A DNA stretch of 64,000 nucleotides, from positions 53,771-117,770 of the forward strand of contig JAHEFR010000008.1 in NCBI GenBank assembly GCA_024640085.1, in the 5' to 3' direction. Positions 50,979-59,623 of the stretch are shown here, piece by piece. The position numbers were made by a program, and so were the translations under genes. The notes beneath the pieces were generated by a model. It saw nothing but the letters and a program-made list of their open reading frames with translations, had not been told where the DNA came from and searched no databases. This DNA is from Gammaproteobacteria bacterium. GTDB lineage: Bacteria > Pseudomonadota > Gammaproteobacteria > Steroidobacterales > XN24. Each line of letters begins with the position of its first letter. The first letter of the stretch is position 1.

Positions 50979-51518
50979 ATGGCCATTCTTGAGATTCTCG
51001 AATACCCGGATTCCCGGCTGCGGACTCGCGCTGAACCGGTCGAGCAGGTCACCGATGACCTCCGGCAGCTTGCCGAGGACATGCTGGAGACCATGTACGC
51101 TGCACCCGGCATCGGCCTTGCGGCAACTCAGGTCAACGTGCACAAGCGAATGCTGGTGGTCGACGTGTCCGAAGGGCGGGACGATCCGCAGGTCCTGATC
51201 AATCCGGAGATCATCGAGCGGGACGGGGAGCAGGTGTCCGAGGAGGGTTGCCTTTCGGTGCCCGGCTTCTACGAAACGGTCGAGCGCTCCGGCCATATCC
51301 GCGTCAGGTTTCTCGGCCTGGGCGGGGAGCCTTCCGAGATGGAGGCCGACGGGCTGCTGGCGGTCTGTATCCAGCACGAAATAGATCACCTGGACGGGAA
51401 ATTGTTCGTGGATTACCTGTCCGATCTGAAGCGCCAGAGGATCCGCAAGAAGCTCGAAAAGGGCCGCCGGCAGCAGGCGCCGAACTCTCCATTGTCGTTG
51501 CGGACGCCCGCTATCTAA
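50979..51518 (+). CDS. def: peptide deformylase
   Basis: Def removes the formyl group from the N-terminal methionine of new proteins. 179 residues. All three metal-site motifs are present: [17 protein letters not shown] (Cys ligand) and QHEIDHLDG (two His ligands and the catalytic Glu). A basic C-terminal extension ([15 protein letters not shown]) is usual. It is the first gene of the rightward run def-fmt-rsmB-DUF4390-ntrY-ntrX; fmt follows 21 bases later. Confidence 0.97.
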   Translation: MAILEILEYPDSRLRTRAEPVEQVTDDLRQLAEDMLETMYAAPGIGLAATQVNVHKRMLVVDVSEGRDDPQVLINPEIIERDGEQVSEEGCLSVPGFYETVERSGHIRVRFLGLGGEPSEMEADGLLAVCIQHEIDHLDGKLFVDYLSDLKRQRIRKKLEKGRRQQAPNSPLSLRTPAI

Positions 51519-51539
51519 GAGCGGGGCCGTGAGCCCATC

Positions 51540-52478
51540 ATGAACCTGGTTTTCGCTGGAAGCTCGGATTTCGCCGTGCAGAGTCTCGATGCTCTGCTCG
51601 CTGCGGAGCACACGGTGCTGACGGTTTTGACGCAACCCGATCGGCCCGCCGGCCGCAAGCGACGACTGACGCCGACCCCCGTCAAGGAGTACGCCCTGGC
51701 GCGTAGCGTTCCGGTTATGGACCCGGCCTCCCTTCGGGAAGAAGAGGTGTTGGCCCACCTGCGGCAACTGGCGCCAGAGATCATGGTCGTCGTGGACTAC
51801 GGCCTGATCATTCCTCCCGACGTTCTGCGGGTGCCCCGGAAAGGTTGCATTAACGGCCACGCGTCTCTGCTGCCGCGATGGCGTGGAGCTGCGCCAATCG
51901 AGCGCGCCGTGCTTGCCGGCGATCGGGAGACCGGGATCACTGTGATGCAGATGGACGAGGGCCTGGATACCGGACCGGTGCTGCTCACGAGGAAGACACC
52001 GATCGGCGAGGGAGAGTCCGCAGGTGAGCTGCGCATGAGATTGGCGGGCATCTGCGCCCGCGCCCTCGTCGACGCCCTCGATGGTCTCGCCCGCGGCAGT
52101 GTCAGCCCCGAGCCCCAGCCGGAAGCCGGCGCGTGCTACGCGGCCAAGCTCGATACCGAGGAAGCGCGTATCGATTGGGGACGATCCGCCGGGGAGATTG
52201 CGAGGCAGGTCAGGGCGTTCAACCCCCGGCCCGGTGCATTTACCACGCTTGCTGGTGACCGCCTGAAGATTCTCGAGGCGACCGCGCTGAGTGGAGGCGA
52301 ACCGGAGGTGCACGGGCAGGTAGTCCTGGCCGGGCCCGAAGGCATCGACGTGACGACCGGCGAGGGTGTGCTGCGTATCCTGGCCCTGCAGCCCCCCGGC
52401 GGCCGGTCCATGTCCTGCTCCGCGTTCCTCAACGGCCATCGTATCCTGGGCCAGCGCCTCGGCGACGACAAGCCATGA
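51540..52478 (+). CDS. fmt: methionyl-tRNA formyltransferase
   Basis: Fmt formylates Met-tRNAfMet with 10-formyl-tetrahydrofolate. 312 residues. N-terminal Rossmann-like domain starts NLVFAGSSDFAVQSLDALLA. The catalytic motif is INGHASLLPRWRGAAPIERA with the Asn-His pair, followed by GITVMQMDEGLDTGPVL. The C-terminal beta barrel begins after AKLDTEEARIDWGRSA. Its stop overlaps the rsmB start (ATGA). Confidence 0.97.
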   Translation: MNLVFAGSSDFAVQSLDALLAAEHTVLTVLTQPDRPAGRKRRLTPTPVKEYALARSVPVMDPASLREEEVLAHLRQLAPEIMVVVDYGLIIPPDVLRVPRKGCINGHASLLPRWRGAAPIERAVLAGDRETGITVMQMDEGLDTGPVLLTRKTPIGEGESAGELRMRLAGICARALVDALDGLARGSVSPEPQPEAGACYAAKLDTEEARIDWGRSAGEIARQVRAFNPRPGAFTTLAGDRLKILEATALSGGEPEVHGQVVLAGPEGIDVTTGEGVLRILALQPPGGRSMSCSAFLNGHRILGQRLGDDKP

Positions 52479-53785
52479 CCCGCGGGCGGGACATCCGGGC
52501 CGAGGCCGCCCGGGTGATCGCCGAAGTCGCCGGACGTGGCAGATCGCTCGACAGGGTCTTGTCGCGAGCGCTGCCGGGATTGAAGGACCCGCGGGATCGT
52601 GCCTTTGTCCAGGCAACCAGCTACGGCGTGATCCGCCTCTTCCCAAGGCTCGAAGGCATCCTCGATCAATTGACGGAGAAGCCCCTCCGATCCCGGGAGC
52701 TGCCGCTGAAGTGTCTCCTGCTGTCAGGCCTGTACCAGATTTCGTCCATGAAGGTCCCCGACCACGCGGCGGTTTCGGCGACCGTCTCGGCGTCTTCCGC
52801 CATCGGCCGGCCCGGCGCGCGCGGCCTCGTGAATGCGGTGCTGCGCCGCTATCTCAGGGAGAAGGATCGGGTCGAAGCTATCGCCGACTCAAGCCCGGAA
52901 GGCCGCTGGGCTCATCCCGAGTGGATGATTGAACGGCTGGCGGAAGACTGGCCGGACCGCTGGGAAGCCGTTCTGGAGGCGAACAACCGGATGCCGCCCA
53001 TGTGGCTCCGGGTCAACCGGTCCAGGATCGAGCGCGAAGCATGGCTGGGGAGTTTTGCCCCGGAGGGAGCCCGCGCCGGTCCGGTGGCGCCCGAATCCGT
53101 GCTGTTGTCCAGCCCGTGCGACGTGGGCGCCCTGGCTGGATTCTCGGAGGGGCTGGTTTCGGTGCAGGACGCGGCGGCACAACTCGCGGCCCATCTGGTC
53201 GCCGCGAAGCCGGGTGATCGCATCCTGGACGCCTGCGCGGCCCCCGGCAGCAAGGCGGCTCACGTGCTCGAGCTCTGCCCCGGGGCCGATCTCGATGCCC
53301 TCGATCTGAACGACGCCCGACTGGACAAGGTGCGTTCCAGTTGCGACCGGCTCGGGCTTCGGCCGCGCGTCATCCAGGGTGACGCTGCCAGACCGCAGGA
53401 CTGGTGGGATAAACGTTCCTATGACCGGGTTCTCGTGGACGCTCCGTGCACGGCCAGCGGCGTGATCCGCAGGCATCCTGACATCAAGCTGCTCCGACGC
53501 GAATCCGACATCGCCCAGATGGCCGGTGTCCAGGCAGGCATCCTCGACGGCATCTGGTCCGTCCTCGGACCCGGCGGACATCTCGTGTACTCCACCTGCT
53601 CGGTTTTCCCGGAGGAGAACCAAAGGCAGATCTCCGCATTTCTGGAACGGACTCCTGACGCAATGGCAATGTCCATTAACTGCGAGGTGGGCTGGGGCAA
53701 CGTCAGCGGTGCCGGACGCCAGATTCTTCCCGGTGACGCAGGCATGGACGGCTTCTATTATGCTTGTCTGACCAAGGCCCCTTGA
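52475..53785 (+). CDS. rsmB: 16S rRNA (cytosine967-C5)-methyltransferase
   Basis: RsmB (Sun/Fmu) methylates C967 of 16S rRNA. 436 residues. An N-terminal NusB-like RNA-binding domain (residues about 5-140) precedes the methyltransferase. The SAM motif is ILDACAAPGSKAAHVLEL; catalytic cysteines are in DAPCTASGVIRRHPDIK and VYSTCSVFPEENQ. The order def-fmt-rsmB is conserved in Gammaproteobacteria. It begins in the fmt stop. Confidence 0.97.
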   Translation: MTRGRDIRAEAARVIAEVAGRGRSLDRVLSRALPGLKDPRDRAFVQATSYGVIRLFPRLEGILDQLTEKPLRSRELPLKCLLLSGLYQISSMKVPDHAAVSATVSASSAIGRPGARGLVNAVLRRYLREKDRVEAIADSSPEGRWAHPEWMIERLAEDWPDRWEAVLEANNRMPPMWLRVNRSRIEREAWLGSFAPEGARAGPVAPESVLLSSPCDVGALAGFSEGLVSVQDAAAQLAAHLVAAKPGDRILDACAAPGSKAAHVLELCPGADLDALDLNDARLDKVRSSCDRLGLRPRVIQGDAARPQDWWDKRSYDRVLVDAPCTASGVIRRHPDIKLLRRESDIAQMAGVQAGILDGIWSVLGPGGHLVYSTCSVFPEENQRQISAFLERTPDAMAMSINCEVGWGNVSGAGRQILPGDAGMDGFYYACLTKAP

Positions 53786-53789
53786 GACT

Positions 53790-54404
53790 ATGGGAACGAA
53801 CCGGGTGATCACAGTGACCGCAACCCGCAGCGGACCAGTCCGTCTGGCGCTGGTCACGGTTTTGTGGCTGCTGGCCGCTGTCTCCCCGCCGGCCGCCGGG
53901 GACGACAAGACAGAAGGCAGCGTCGAAATCCGTTCGGCCTATGCGGAACTGGACGACGGCGTGTACTACGTGAACGCTCGTATCGAGTTCGTTCTCAGCT
54001 CGGCGGCCATGGATGCTCTGGAGAACGGCATTTCTCTAAACATCGAGCTCCAGATCGAGGTCGACCGCTATCGGCGGATCATCTGGAATGACGGCATCGC
54101 CGGCCTCAAGCAGCGCTATCGACTGAGCCATCACGCGCTGACGGACCGGTATGTGGTCACTAATATCAACAGCGGCGACACCGTGTCCTTCCCGGATCTC
54201 GATGCGGCGCTGGAATTTCTCGGCCGGGTGGAGCGCCTGCCGCTGATCGATGCATCACTCCTGCAGGCCGATGGGCGCTACGTGGCGGCGGCAAGGGTCA
54301 CAGTCGACGTCAAGGACCTTTCTGGACCCCTCAAGTTCCTGTCCCGTCTCTGGGGCAACTGGAAGATTGCCAGCGAGTGGTACAAATGGCCGCTGCGACC
54401 GTAA
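53790..54404 (+). CDS. DUF4390 protein
   Basis: 204 residues with an N-terminal hydrophobic signal (RLALVTVLWLLAAVSPPAAG), so it is exported. The mature part is beta-rich: VEIRSAYAELDDGVYYVNAR, LNIELQIEVDRYRRIIWND, RYRLSHHALTDRYVVTNINS, ending LWGNWKIASEWYKWPL. These are the DUF4390 features. The family regularly lies between rsmB and ntrY in this class, which suggests a link to the membrane sensor, but its function is unknown. The 3' end overlaps ntrY by 19 bases. Confidence 0.9.
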   Translation: MGTNRVITVTATRSGPVRLALVTVLWLLAAVSPPAAGDDKTEGSVEIRSAYAELDDGVYYVNARIEFVLSSAAMDALENGISLNIELQIEVDRYRRIIWNDGIAGLKQRYRLSHHALTDRYVVTNINSGDTVSFPDLDAALEFLGRVERLPLIDASLLQADGRYVAAARVTVDVKDLSGPLKFLSRLWGNWKIASEWYKWPLRP

Positions 54405-56626
54405 AGCGTGCGGCCTTCATCGGCCTGGTCCTTCTCGGGACCGGCCTGTGGCTGGGCTCGGTGCTGCTGCTGGCGAGAGCCACGCAGGGCGCGGACGAGT
54501 TCGGACGACTCTATGGTTCCCTGTTCCTGGTCAACGCTGTCGGCGTAATCACACTGCTGGCCCTGATCAGCGTCAACCTGGTAAGGCTGTTGCGCGAATA
54601 TCGCAGCCGCGCGCCGGGATCCCGTCTCAAGTCCAGGATGGTCGCCACGTTCGTCGTGTTGTCCGTGGTGCCCATGTGCATCGTGTTCTATTTTTCTGTC
54701 CTGTTCCTCAATCGCGGCATTGACAGCTGGTTTAGTGTCGACGTGGAGAAAGGACTGAGCGACGCACTGCGCCTGAGCCGGGCGACGCTCGAGATCCAGA
54801 TGCGGGATTACCTGGATCGGACCGAACAAATGGCGGCCCGGCTGCAAGGCGAGACGCGAGCCGAGTTGGCCAGGGAATTATCCCGTCTGCAGAGCCAGCA
54901 GGAAGCCGCCGAAATGACGGTAGTGGGGGCCAACAGCCACATCCTGGCTTCCATTTCCGACCGCGAGGATCTGGATGTCCTGGCCGTGCCCAATGACGAG
55001 ATCCTGCTGCAGATTGGCCAGGGCCGGAGCTATGTCGGCCTGGATCCCCTGGGCACCGGGGGTTACCGCATCCGGACGGCCGCGATCATCCCGCGCCAGA
55101 ACCCCTTCGGCGAACAGCGCATCCTGCTGGCCATCTTCCCTGTGTCCGAGAGGCTGAGTTCCCTGGCGGACGCTGTACAGCGGGCTTACGCCGACTACGG
55201 AGAGTTGTCCTACCTCCGTCGTCTGTTGAAGTACAGCCTGACTCTCACCCTGACGTTGGTGTTGCTGCTGTCCCTGTTGACGGCGGTCTGGGGCGCGTTC
55301 TTCTTCTCGCGGAGACTGGTGGCGCCGATCCAGGACCTCATCGCCGGCACACGGGCGGTGTCCCAGGGTGACTTCGATACCCAGCTGCCGTTGCCGGGCA
55401 GCGACGATATGGGCTTCCTGGTCCGGTCGTTCAACGAGATGACCCGGCGCCTTTCGGAGGCCCGCGAGTTGGCGGGGGTCAGCCAGGCCGCCGTCGAGAA
55501 CGAACGGGCATACCTGGCGATTATCCTCGGTCGGCTGTCAACAGGGGTCGTGTCCCTGGAGACCGACTGGAGGATACGGACGGCTAACCGGGCCGCTGGC
55601 GCCATCCTCGGGTTCGATCTGGAGAAGTGCATTGGTCGGCCGTTGCTCGAAGTCGCCCGCGAAAGCCCGTTGCTGGAGCAGTTCGTCGATGTCGGGCGAC
55701 GGCACATCATGGCGGGCGAAGTGGAGTGGCGAGAGCAGGTGGTGCTGGCGACCGACGTCGGCCGCCGGATTCTCATGTGCGCCTGCTCGGGCCTCAAGTC
55801 GGACATTGGTCACATCAGCGGGTACGTGGTTGTCTTCGACGATATCACCGCGCTCATCCAGGCTCAGAGGGATGCAGCCTGGGGCGAGGTCGCCCGGAGG
55901 CTGGCCCACGAGATCAAGAATCCGCTGATGCCCATCCAGTTGTCCGCAGAGCGGATGCGCCGTCGGTTGCTGGATCGGCTGGAGAGCAAGGACTCCCAGG
56001 TCCTCGAGAGAGCCACGCGGACCATCATCCAGCAGGTCGATCACATGAAGGAGATGGTCAATGCGTTCAGCGACTACGCGAGGGCGCCGGACATGGACCT
56101 GTCTGCGGTGGACATCAATGGCCTCGTCTCCGAAATCGCGGATCTCTACCGGGGTCGCGAAATCGACATTAAGCTGACACTGGATCTCGATCCCGCCCTC
56201 GGCGAAGTCCAGGCCGACGGCGGTCGTATCCGGCAGATCCTCCACAATCTTATCGGTAACGCTCTGGAGGCCCTGGACCAGCAATCCGACGGCAGGGTCG
56301 TCATCCGTACCCTGGCCGAGACCGGCCCGGACTCCGCCATGCTGAGGATCGTCGTGGAGGACAATGGGCCCGGATTCCCTGTCGACGCCATCGAGCAGAT
56401 CTTCGACCCTTACGTGACGAGCAAGCCCAAGGGAACCGGTCTGGGGCTGGCCATCGTCAAGAAACTGGTGGAAGAACACGGCGGCAGGGTCGAAGCTTCA
56501 AACCTGGACGACCACGGCGCCAGGATGTCCATCGTCATACCGATCACCGACAGTGCCCGATTTGGACGCCACACACCGAAAGAAGCCGATCCCCCGCCCC
56601 AGGGAATTAAGGGAGAGAGAGCATGA
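54386..56626 (+). CDS. ntrY: NtrY-type sensor histidine kinase
   Basis: 746 residues. Three N-terminal membrane helices (near AAFIGLVLLGTGLWLGSVLL, LFLVNAVGVITLLALISVNL, and VVLSVVPMCIVFYFSVLFL), a periplasmic region of about 170 residues, and another helix (YSLTLTLTLVLLLSLLTAVW). Then come HAMP, PAS (about 375-485), HisKA with His508 in RRLAHEIKNPLMP and HATPase (LHNLIGNALEAL, VEDNGPGFP, GTGLGLAIVKKLVEEHGG). It fits NtrY, the membrane sensor paired with NtrX, often linked to nitrogen or redox status. ATG 54386 is preferred over GTG 54377. The stop overlaps ntrX. Confidence 0.93.
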   Translation: MAAATVKRAAFIGLVLLGTGLWLGSVLLLARATQGADEFGRLYGSLFLVNAVGVITLLALISVNLVRLLREYRSRAPGSRLKSRMVATFVVLSVVPMCIVFYFSVLFLNRGIDSWFSVDVEKGLSDALRLSRATLEIQMRDYLDRTEQMAARLQGETRAELARELSRLQSQQEAAEMTVVGANSHILASISDREDLDVLAVPNDEILLQIGQGRSYVGLDPLGTGGYRIRTAAIIPRQNPFGEQRILLAIFPVSERLSSLADAVQRAYADYGELSYLRRLLKYSLTLTLTLVLLLSLLTAVWGAFFFSRRLVAPIQDLIAGTRAVSQGDFDTQLPLPGSDDMGFLVRSFNEMTRRLSEARELAGVSQAAVENERAYLAIILGRLSTGVVSLETDWRIRTANRAAGAILGFDLEKCIGRPLLEVARESPLLEQFVDVGRRHIMAGEVEWREQVVLATDVGRRILMCACSGLKSDIGHISGYVVVFDDITALIQAQRDAAWGEVARRLAHEIKNPLMPIQLSAERMRRRLLDRLESKDSQVLERATRTIIQQVDHMKEMVNAFSDYARAPDMDLSAVDINGLVSEIADLYRGREIDIKLTLDLDPALGEVQADGGRIRQILHNLIGNALEALDQQSDGRVVIRTLAETGPDSAMLRIVVEDNGPGFPVDAIEQIFDPYVTSKPKGTGLGLAIVKKLVEEHGGRVEASNLDDHGARMSIVIPITDSARFGRHTPKEADPPPQGIKGERA

Positions 56627-57993
56627 CCGCGCCCAAGATCCTCGTCGTTGACGACGAGGCTGACATCCGCGACCTGCTGAAGGAGATTCTCACGGAAGAG
56701 GGATACGAAGTTGACGTCGCGGCCGACGCCACGGAGGCGAGGGCCTGTCGGGAGGAGAAGGATTCCGATCTGGTCTTGCTGGACATCTGGATGCCGGATA
56801 CGGATGGCATCACCCTGCTGCGGGAATGGGCTGCCGATCCGGCTACAGCGGCGGCCCCGGTGGTGATGATGTCCGGCCACGGGACAGTCGAGACCGCGGT
56901 GGAGGCAACCCGACTGGGCGCCTTCGACTTCATCGAAAAACCGGTCTCTCTGGCCAAGCTATTGCGGGTCGTCGAACTGGCTCTGGAGGAGGGGCGCTCG
57001 AGGCAGAAGCCACGGGTCCGGCATCTGCTCCCCGAGCTGATCAGGCCGATCGGCAAAAGCCGGGTCATGCGCGGGTTGCGCGAGCACGTTGAGCGAGTGG
57101 CGACCCATGACACGTCCGTGCTGCTGGTCGGAGAGCCGGGGAGTGGCAGAGAGGCCTTCGCGCGCTACATGCATTCACTCAGCGGGCGGGCAACGGGACC
57201 GTTCGTCTCCGTGGTGGCGGGATCTATCGGTCCGGAGGACGCGGCGGCCCGACTGTGCGGCCGCCGTGAAGCCTCCGGGACCAGCGACGGCCTCCTTGAC
57301 GAGGCCAGGGGCGGGACCTTGTTTCTGAACGAGGTCGGGGACCTCTCGGCAAACGCTCAGAGTGCGTTGCTCGCGGCTGTCGAGTCCGGCGAATTTCGCC
57401 GTTTCGGCAACGACGAGGTTCGCTCTGTCGACGTGAGGATCGTCAGTTCGGCCCAGTCAGCGTTGGACCGGATGCCAGCCAACGATTTCCGTCGTGATCT
57501 GGCCTCTCTGCTCGGGGTCATCACCTTGCATGTCCCCCCACTGAGGGAGTACGCGGAGGATGTGCCGGAACTTCTCGTATATTTTGTCGACCGCCTCGTC
57601 GAGGCGGAAGATCTGAAGTTCCGGCGATTCAGTGTCGCTGCCCAGAACCGGCTGCGGAATTACCCCTGGCCAGGCAACGTGCGCGACTTGAAGAACCTGG
57701 TGAAGCGGTTGTTGATCATGGGGGGTCCGGAGGAGATCACTCTCGAGGAGGTCGAAGACCTGCTGGCCTACGAGAGCGCGGCTGACGAGCCACTGGTCAA
57801 GCAGGATCTGCTGGCGCTGCCGTTGCGGGAGGCGCGGGAACAATTCGAGCGGGCTTATCTGCAACAGCAGCTGATCCTGTGCCACGGTAAAGTCGGCCAG
57901 CTCGCGAAGCGCGTGGGCATGGAAAGGACACACCTTTACCGGAAACTTCGCTCCCTCGGCATCGACTTCCGTCAGTCCGCAACCGAGGACTGA
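56623..57993 (+). CDS. ntrX: NtrX-like response regulator with degenerate AAA+ domain
   Basis: 456 residues: receiver domain with phosphoacceptor Asp54 (DLVLLDIWMPD), an AAA+ domain and a Fis-type helix-turn-helix (GKVGQLAKRVGMERTHLYRK). The AAA+ part is altered. Walker A is GEPGSGREAF with Arg176 for the usual Lys; Walker B is GGTLFLNEVGDL with Asn236 for Asp. No GAFTGA loop follows the ARLCGRREASG segment. A classic sigma54 activator needs all three, so this protein probably regulates in another way, as reported for some NtrX proteins. It is co-translated with ntrY. The 3' end overlaps the convergent capA-like gene by 22 bases. Confidence 0.92.
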   Translation: MTAPKILVVDDEADIRDLLKEILTEEGYEVDVAADATEARACREEKDSDLVLLDIWMPDTDGITLLREWAADPATAAAPVVMMSGHGTVETAVEATRLGAFDFIEKPVSLAKLLRVVELALEEGRSRQKPRVRHLLPELIRPIGKSRVMRGLREHVERVATHDTSVLLVGEPGSGREAFARYMHSLSGRATGPFVSVVAGSIGPEDAAARLCGRREASGTSDGLLDEARGGTLFLNEVGDLSANAQSALLAAVESGEFRRFGNDEVRSVDVRIVSSAQSALDRMPANDFRRDLASLLGVITLHVPPLREYAEDVPELLVYFVDRLVEAEDLKFRRFSVAAQNRLRNYPWPGNVRDLKNLVKRLLIMGGPEEITLEEVEDLLAYESAADEPLVKQDLLALPLREAREQFERAYLQQQLILCHGKVGQLAKRVGMERTHLYRKLRSLGIDFRQSATED

Positions 57994-59066
57994 GCCGGAT
58001 CGCCGCGGGGCGGCAGGATACTGCCGTCGGGCATGAAGATCGGGGCGGTACTGCCGAAATCCATGGCGCTCAGGGTTTCCATCTTCCGAATTACTTCCCC
58101 GGCAGGGTCTGCGACCGGACCGGCCGGCCGTCGCTGGCGGAAGGCGTGTATCTTCCCGCCCAGGAACCGACCATCGGGTCCCAGTCGTGCCACCAGCAAG
58201 GGCGCCAGCCCGTTGTCGCCGGTTACCCGGATCCCGTAATAGGTGGCGAAGTTACCGAGACTGTAGGCGATGAGCCGATCACGATAGACCTCCATGCCGC
58301 GGGGCACATGAGGGCCGTGGCCGATCACCAGGTCGGCGCCCGCATCGATCGCAGAGCGGGCGAACCGGGCGACGTCCCCTCGGTTCTCTCCCCGGTACTC
58401 CTCGGGCGCGAAGGGCACCCTCGACACGTCGCCCGCTTCGCCGCCCGCATGCATGGAGACAATCACTACATCGTGGCTGTCCGAGAGACCGCGGATAGTC
58501 TCGATGGCCAGCGGCAGGTCGAGCAGATCGTTGGCGCCCTTGAACGGCGCGAAGGCGATCACCGCCACAGTGCGGTCCCGGACGGTCCAGGAAGCCACGT
58601 CACCTTCGCGACCGGTGTGGCGTACGCCGTGGGCAGCCAGGGCCTGCATGCTGGAATCGCGGCCCTCTTCACCAAAATCCCGGGCATGGTTATTAGCCAG
58701 GCTCATGACCGTAAAGCCGGCGTCGGCCAGCACCGCGGCGTAACGGGTCGGAGATCTGAAGAGATAACAGGCGGACGGGTCCGAGCAACGCTTGACCGGC
58801 TCGCCGCCATCCAGCAGCACGCCCTCCAGGTTGCCGAACCCGATGTCCGCGGCGCGGATGAATGGCGCGGGATCGCGGAGGAGCATGACGGCATCGCCGG
58901 GCAGCCGGGGCTCCGGGTAATCCGTGCCCAGCATGATGTCGCCGGCAGCAGCCACGACCAGGGCAACGGCGTCGTCTTCGCCTGCTTCGTTCAGTCCTTC
59001 GGCCATAACGGGCGCGGCGCCCATCAGGCAGATCGCAGCGACCACGGAAGCGAGGCCCCACCTCAT
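57972..59066 (-). CDS. CapA-family (poly-gamma-glutamate synthesis-like) metallophosphatase
   Basis: 364 residues with a signal peptide (MRWGLASVVAAICLMGAAPV, cleaved near VMA). Calcineurin-like CapA/PGA_cap motifs: VVAAAGDIMLG, GFGNLEGVL, VMSLANNHARDFGEEG, DVVIVSMHAGGEA, and the GADLVIGHGPHVPRGMEVYR and RLIAYSLGNFATY segments. CapA itself takes part in poly-gamma-glutamate capsule export, but no capBC genes are present and most stand-alone members have unknown roles. It starts inside the SPOR gene stop (ATGA), so argS-SPOR-capA is one unit. Location probably periplasm. Confidence 0.9.
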   Translation of the reverse strand: MRWGLASVVAAICLMGAAPVMAEGLNEAGEDDAVALVVAAAGDIMLGTDYPEPRLPGDAVMLLRDPAPFIRAADIGFGNLEGVLLDGGEPVKRCSDPSACYLFRSPTRYAAVLADAGFTVMSLANNHARDFGEEGRDSSMQALAAHGVRHTGREGDVASWTVRDRTVAVIAFAPFKGANDLLDLPLAIETIRGLSDSHDVVIVSMHAGGEAGDVSRVPFAPEEYRGENRGDVARFARSAIDAGADLVIGHGPHVPRGMEVYRDRLIAYSLGNFATYYGIRVTGDNGLAPLLVARLGPDGRFLGGKIHAFRQRRPAGPVADPAGEVIRKMETLSAMDFGSTAPIFMPDGSILPPRGDPAQSSVAD

Positions 59067-59614
59067 CCCGCGGGGTCCCTGGCCCTGAGTGCGAGGTATT
59101 CGATACCGTTCTTGGAAAGCTGGCGCTGCAGGCCGTCCAGCTCCCCCGGGTCGCTGATCGGCCCGATCAATACGCGATGGGTGGTGCGTCCCTTGACTTC
59201 GGCCTTTCGTATATCCGACACGATACCCAGCAGCGCGAGCCCCGCCTTGCGCCTGTCGGCGTCCTCGAAGCTGCTGAAGGAGCCCGCCTGGAGGTAATAC
59301 GCCTGACCCGGTTTTGCGGTGCTTGGCTTGGTGGGCGTCGAACTCGATGGAATTTCGCCCGGGATCACGACCTCGAATTCGGGCAGGATCTCGTAGAAAT
59401 CGAACCGTGGATCGGCGTCCTCGGCGACTTCAGGACCGGTCACGGCGGATCGCTTCTGCGGTGTAATGCTGACCTGGGGCCGGTCCTGCCCCCGATGATA
59501 GAGGTGTACCAGCAGAGCCACGGCCAGGCCCAGCGCCAGCCCGGTGACGAAGGGTCCCACTGAGCCGGAGCCGCCCTTACCCGGCCTGCGCCTGTGTTTG
59601 TAGTCTCGCGGCAT
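59063..59614 (-). CDS. SPOR-domain inner-membrane protein
   Basis: 183 residues. A basic cytoplasmic start (MPRDYKHRRRPGKGGSGS) precedes one membrane helix (FVTGLALGLAVALLVHLYH), a Pro/Ser/Thr linker and a C-terminal SPOR domain (YYLQAGSFSSFEDADRRKAG, HRVLIGPISDPGELDGLQRQ). SPOR domains bind denuded glycan strands at the septum, as in FtsN. The gene order argS then SPOR/FtsN-like is conserved in many Gammaproteobacteria and supports an FtsN-like place in cell division, though the length is shorter than FtsN. It lies nine bases after argS. Confidence 0.9.
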   Translation of the reverse strand: MPRDYKHRRRPGKGGSGSVGPFVTGLALGLAVALLVHLYHRGQDRPQVSITPQKRSAVTGPEVAEDADPRFDFYEILPEFEVVIPGEIPSSSTPTKPSTAKPGQAYYLQAGSFSSFEDADRRKAGLALLGIVSDIRKAEVKGRTTHRVLIGPISDPGELDGLQRQLSKNGIEYLALRARDPAG

Positions 59615-59623
59615 GGATGGGCC

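Noticed and set aside
50559..52646. 695-residue open frame on the minus strand
   Set aside because: Antisense to def and fmt and across the divergent promoter region; no domains.
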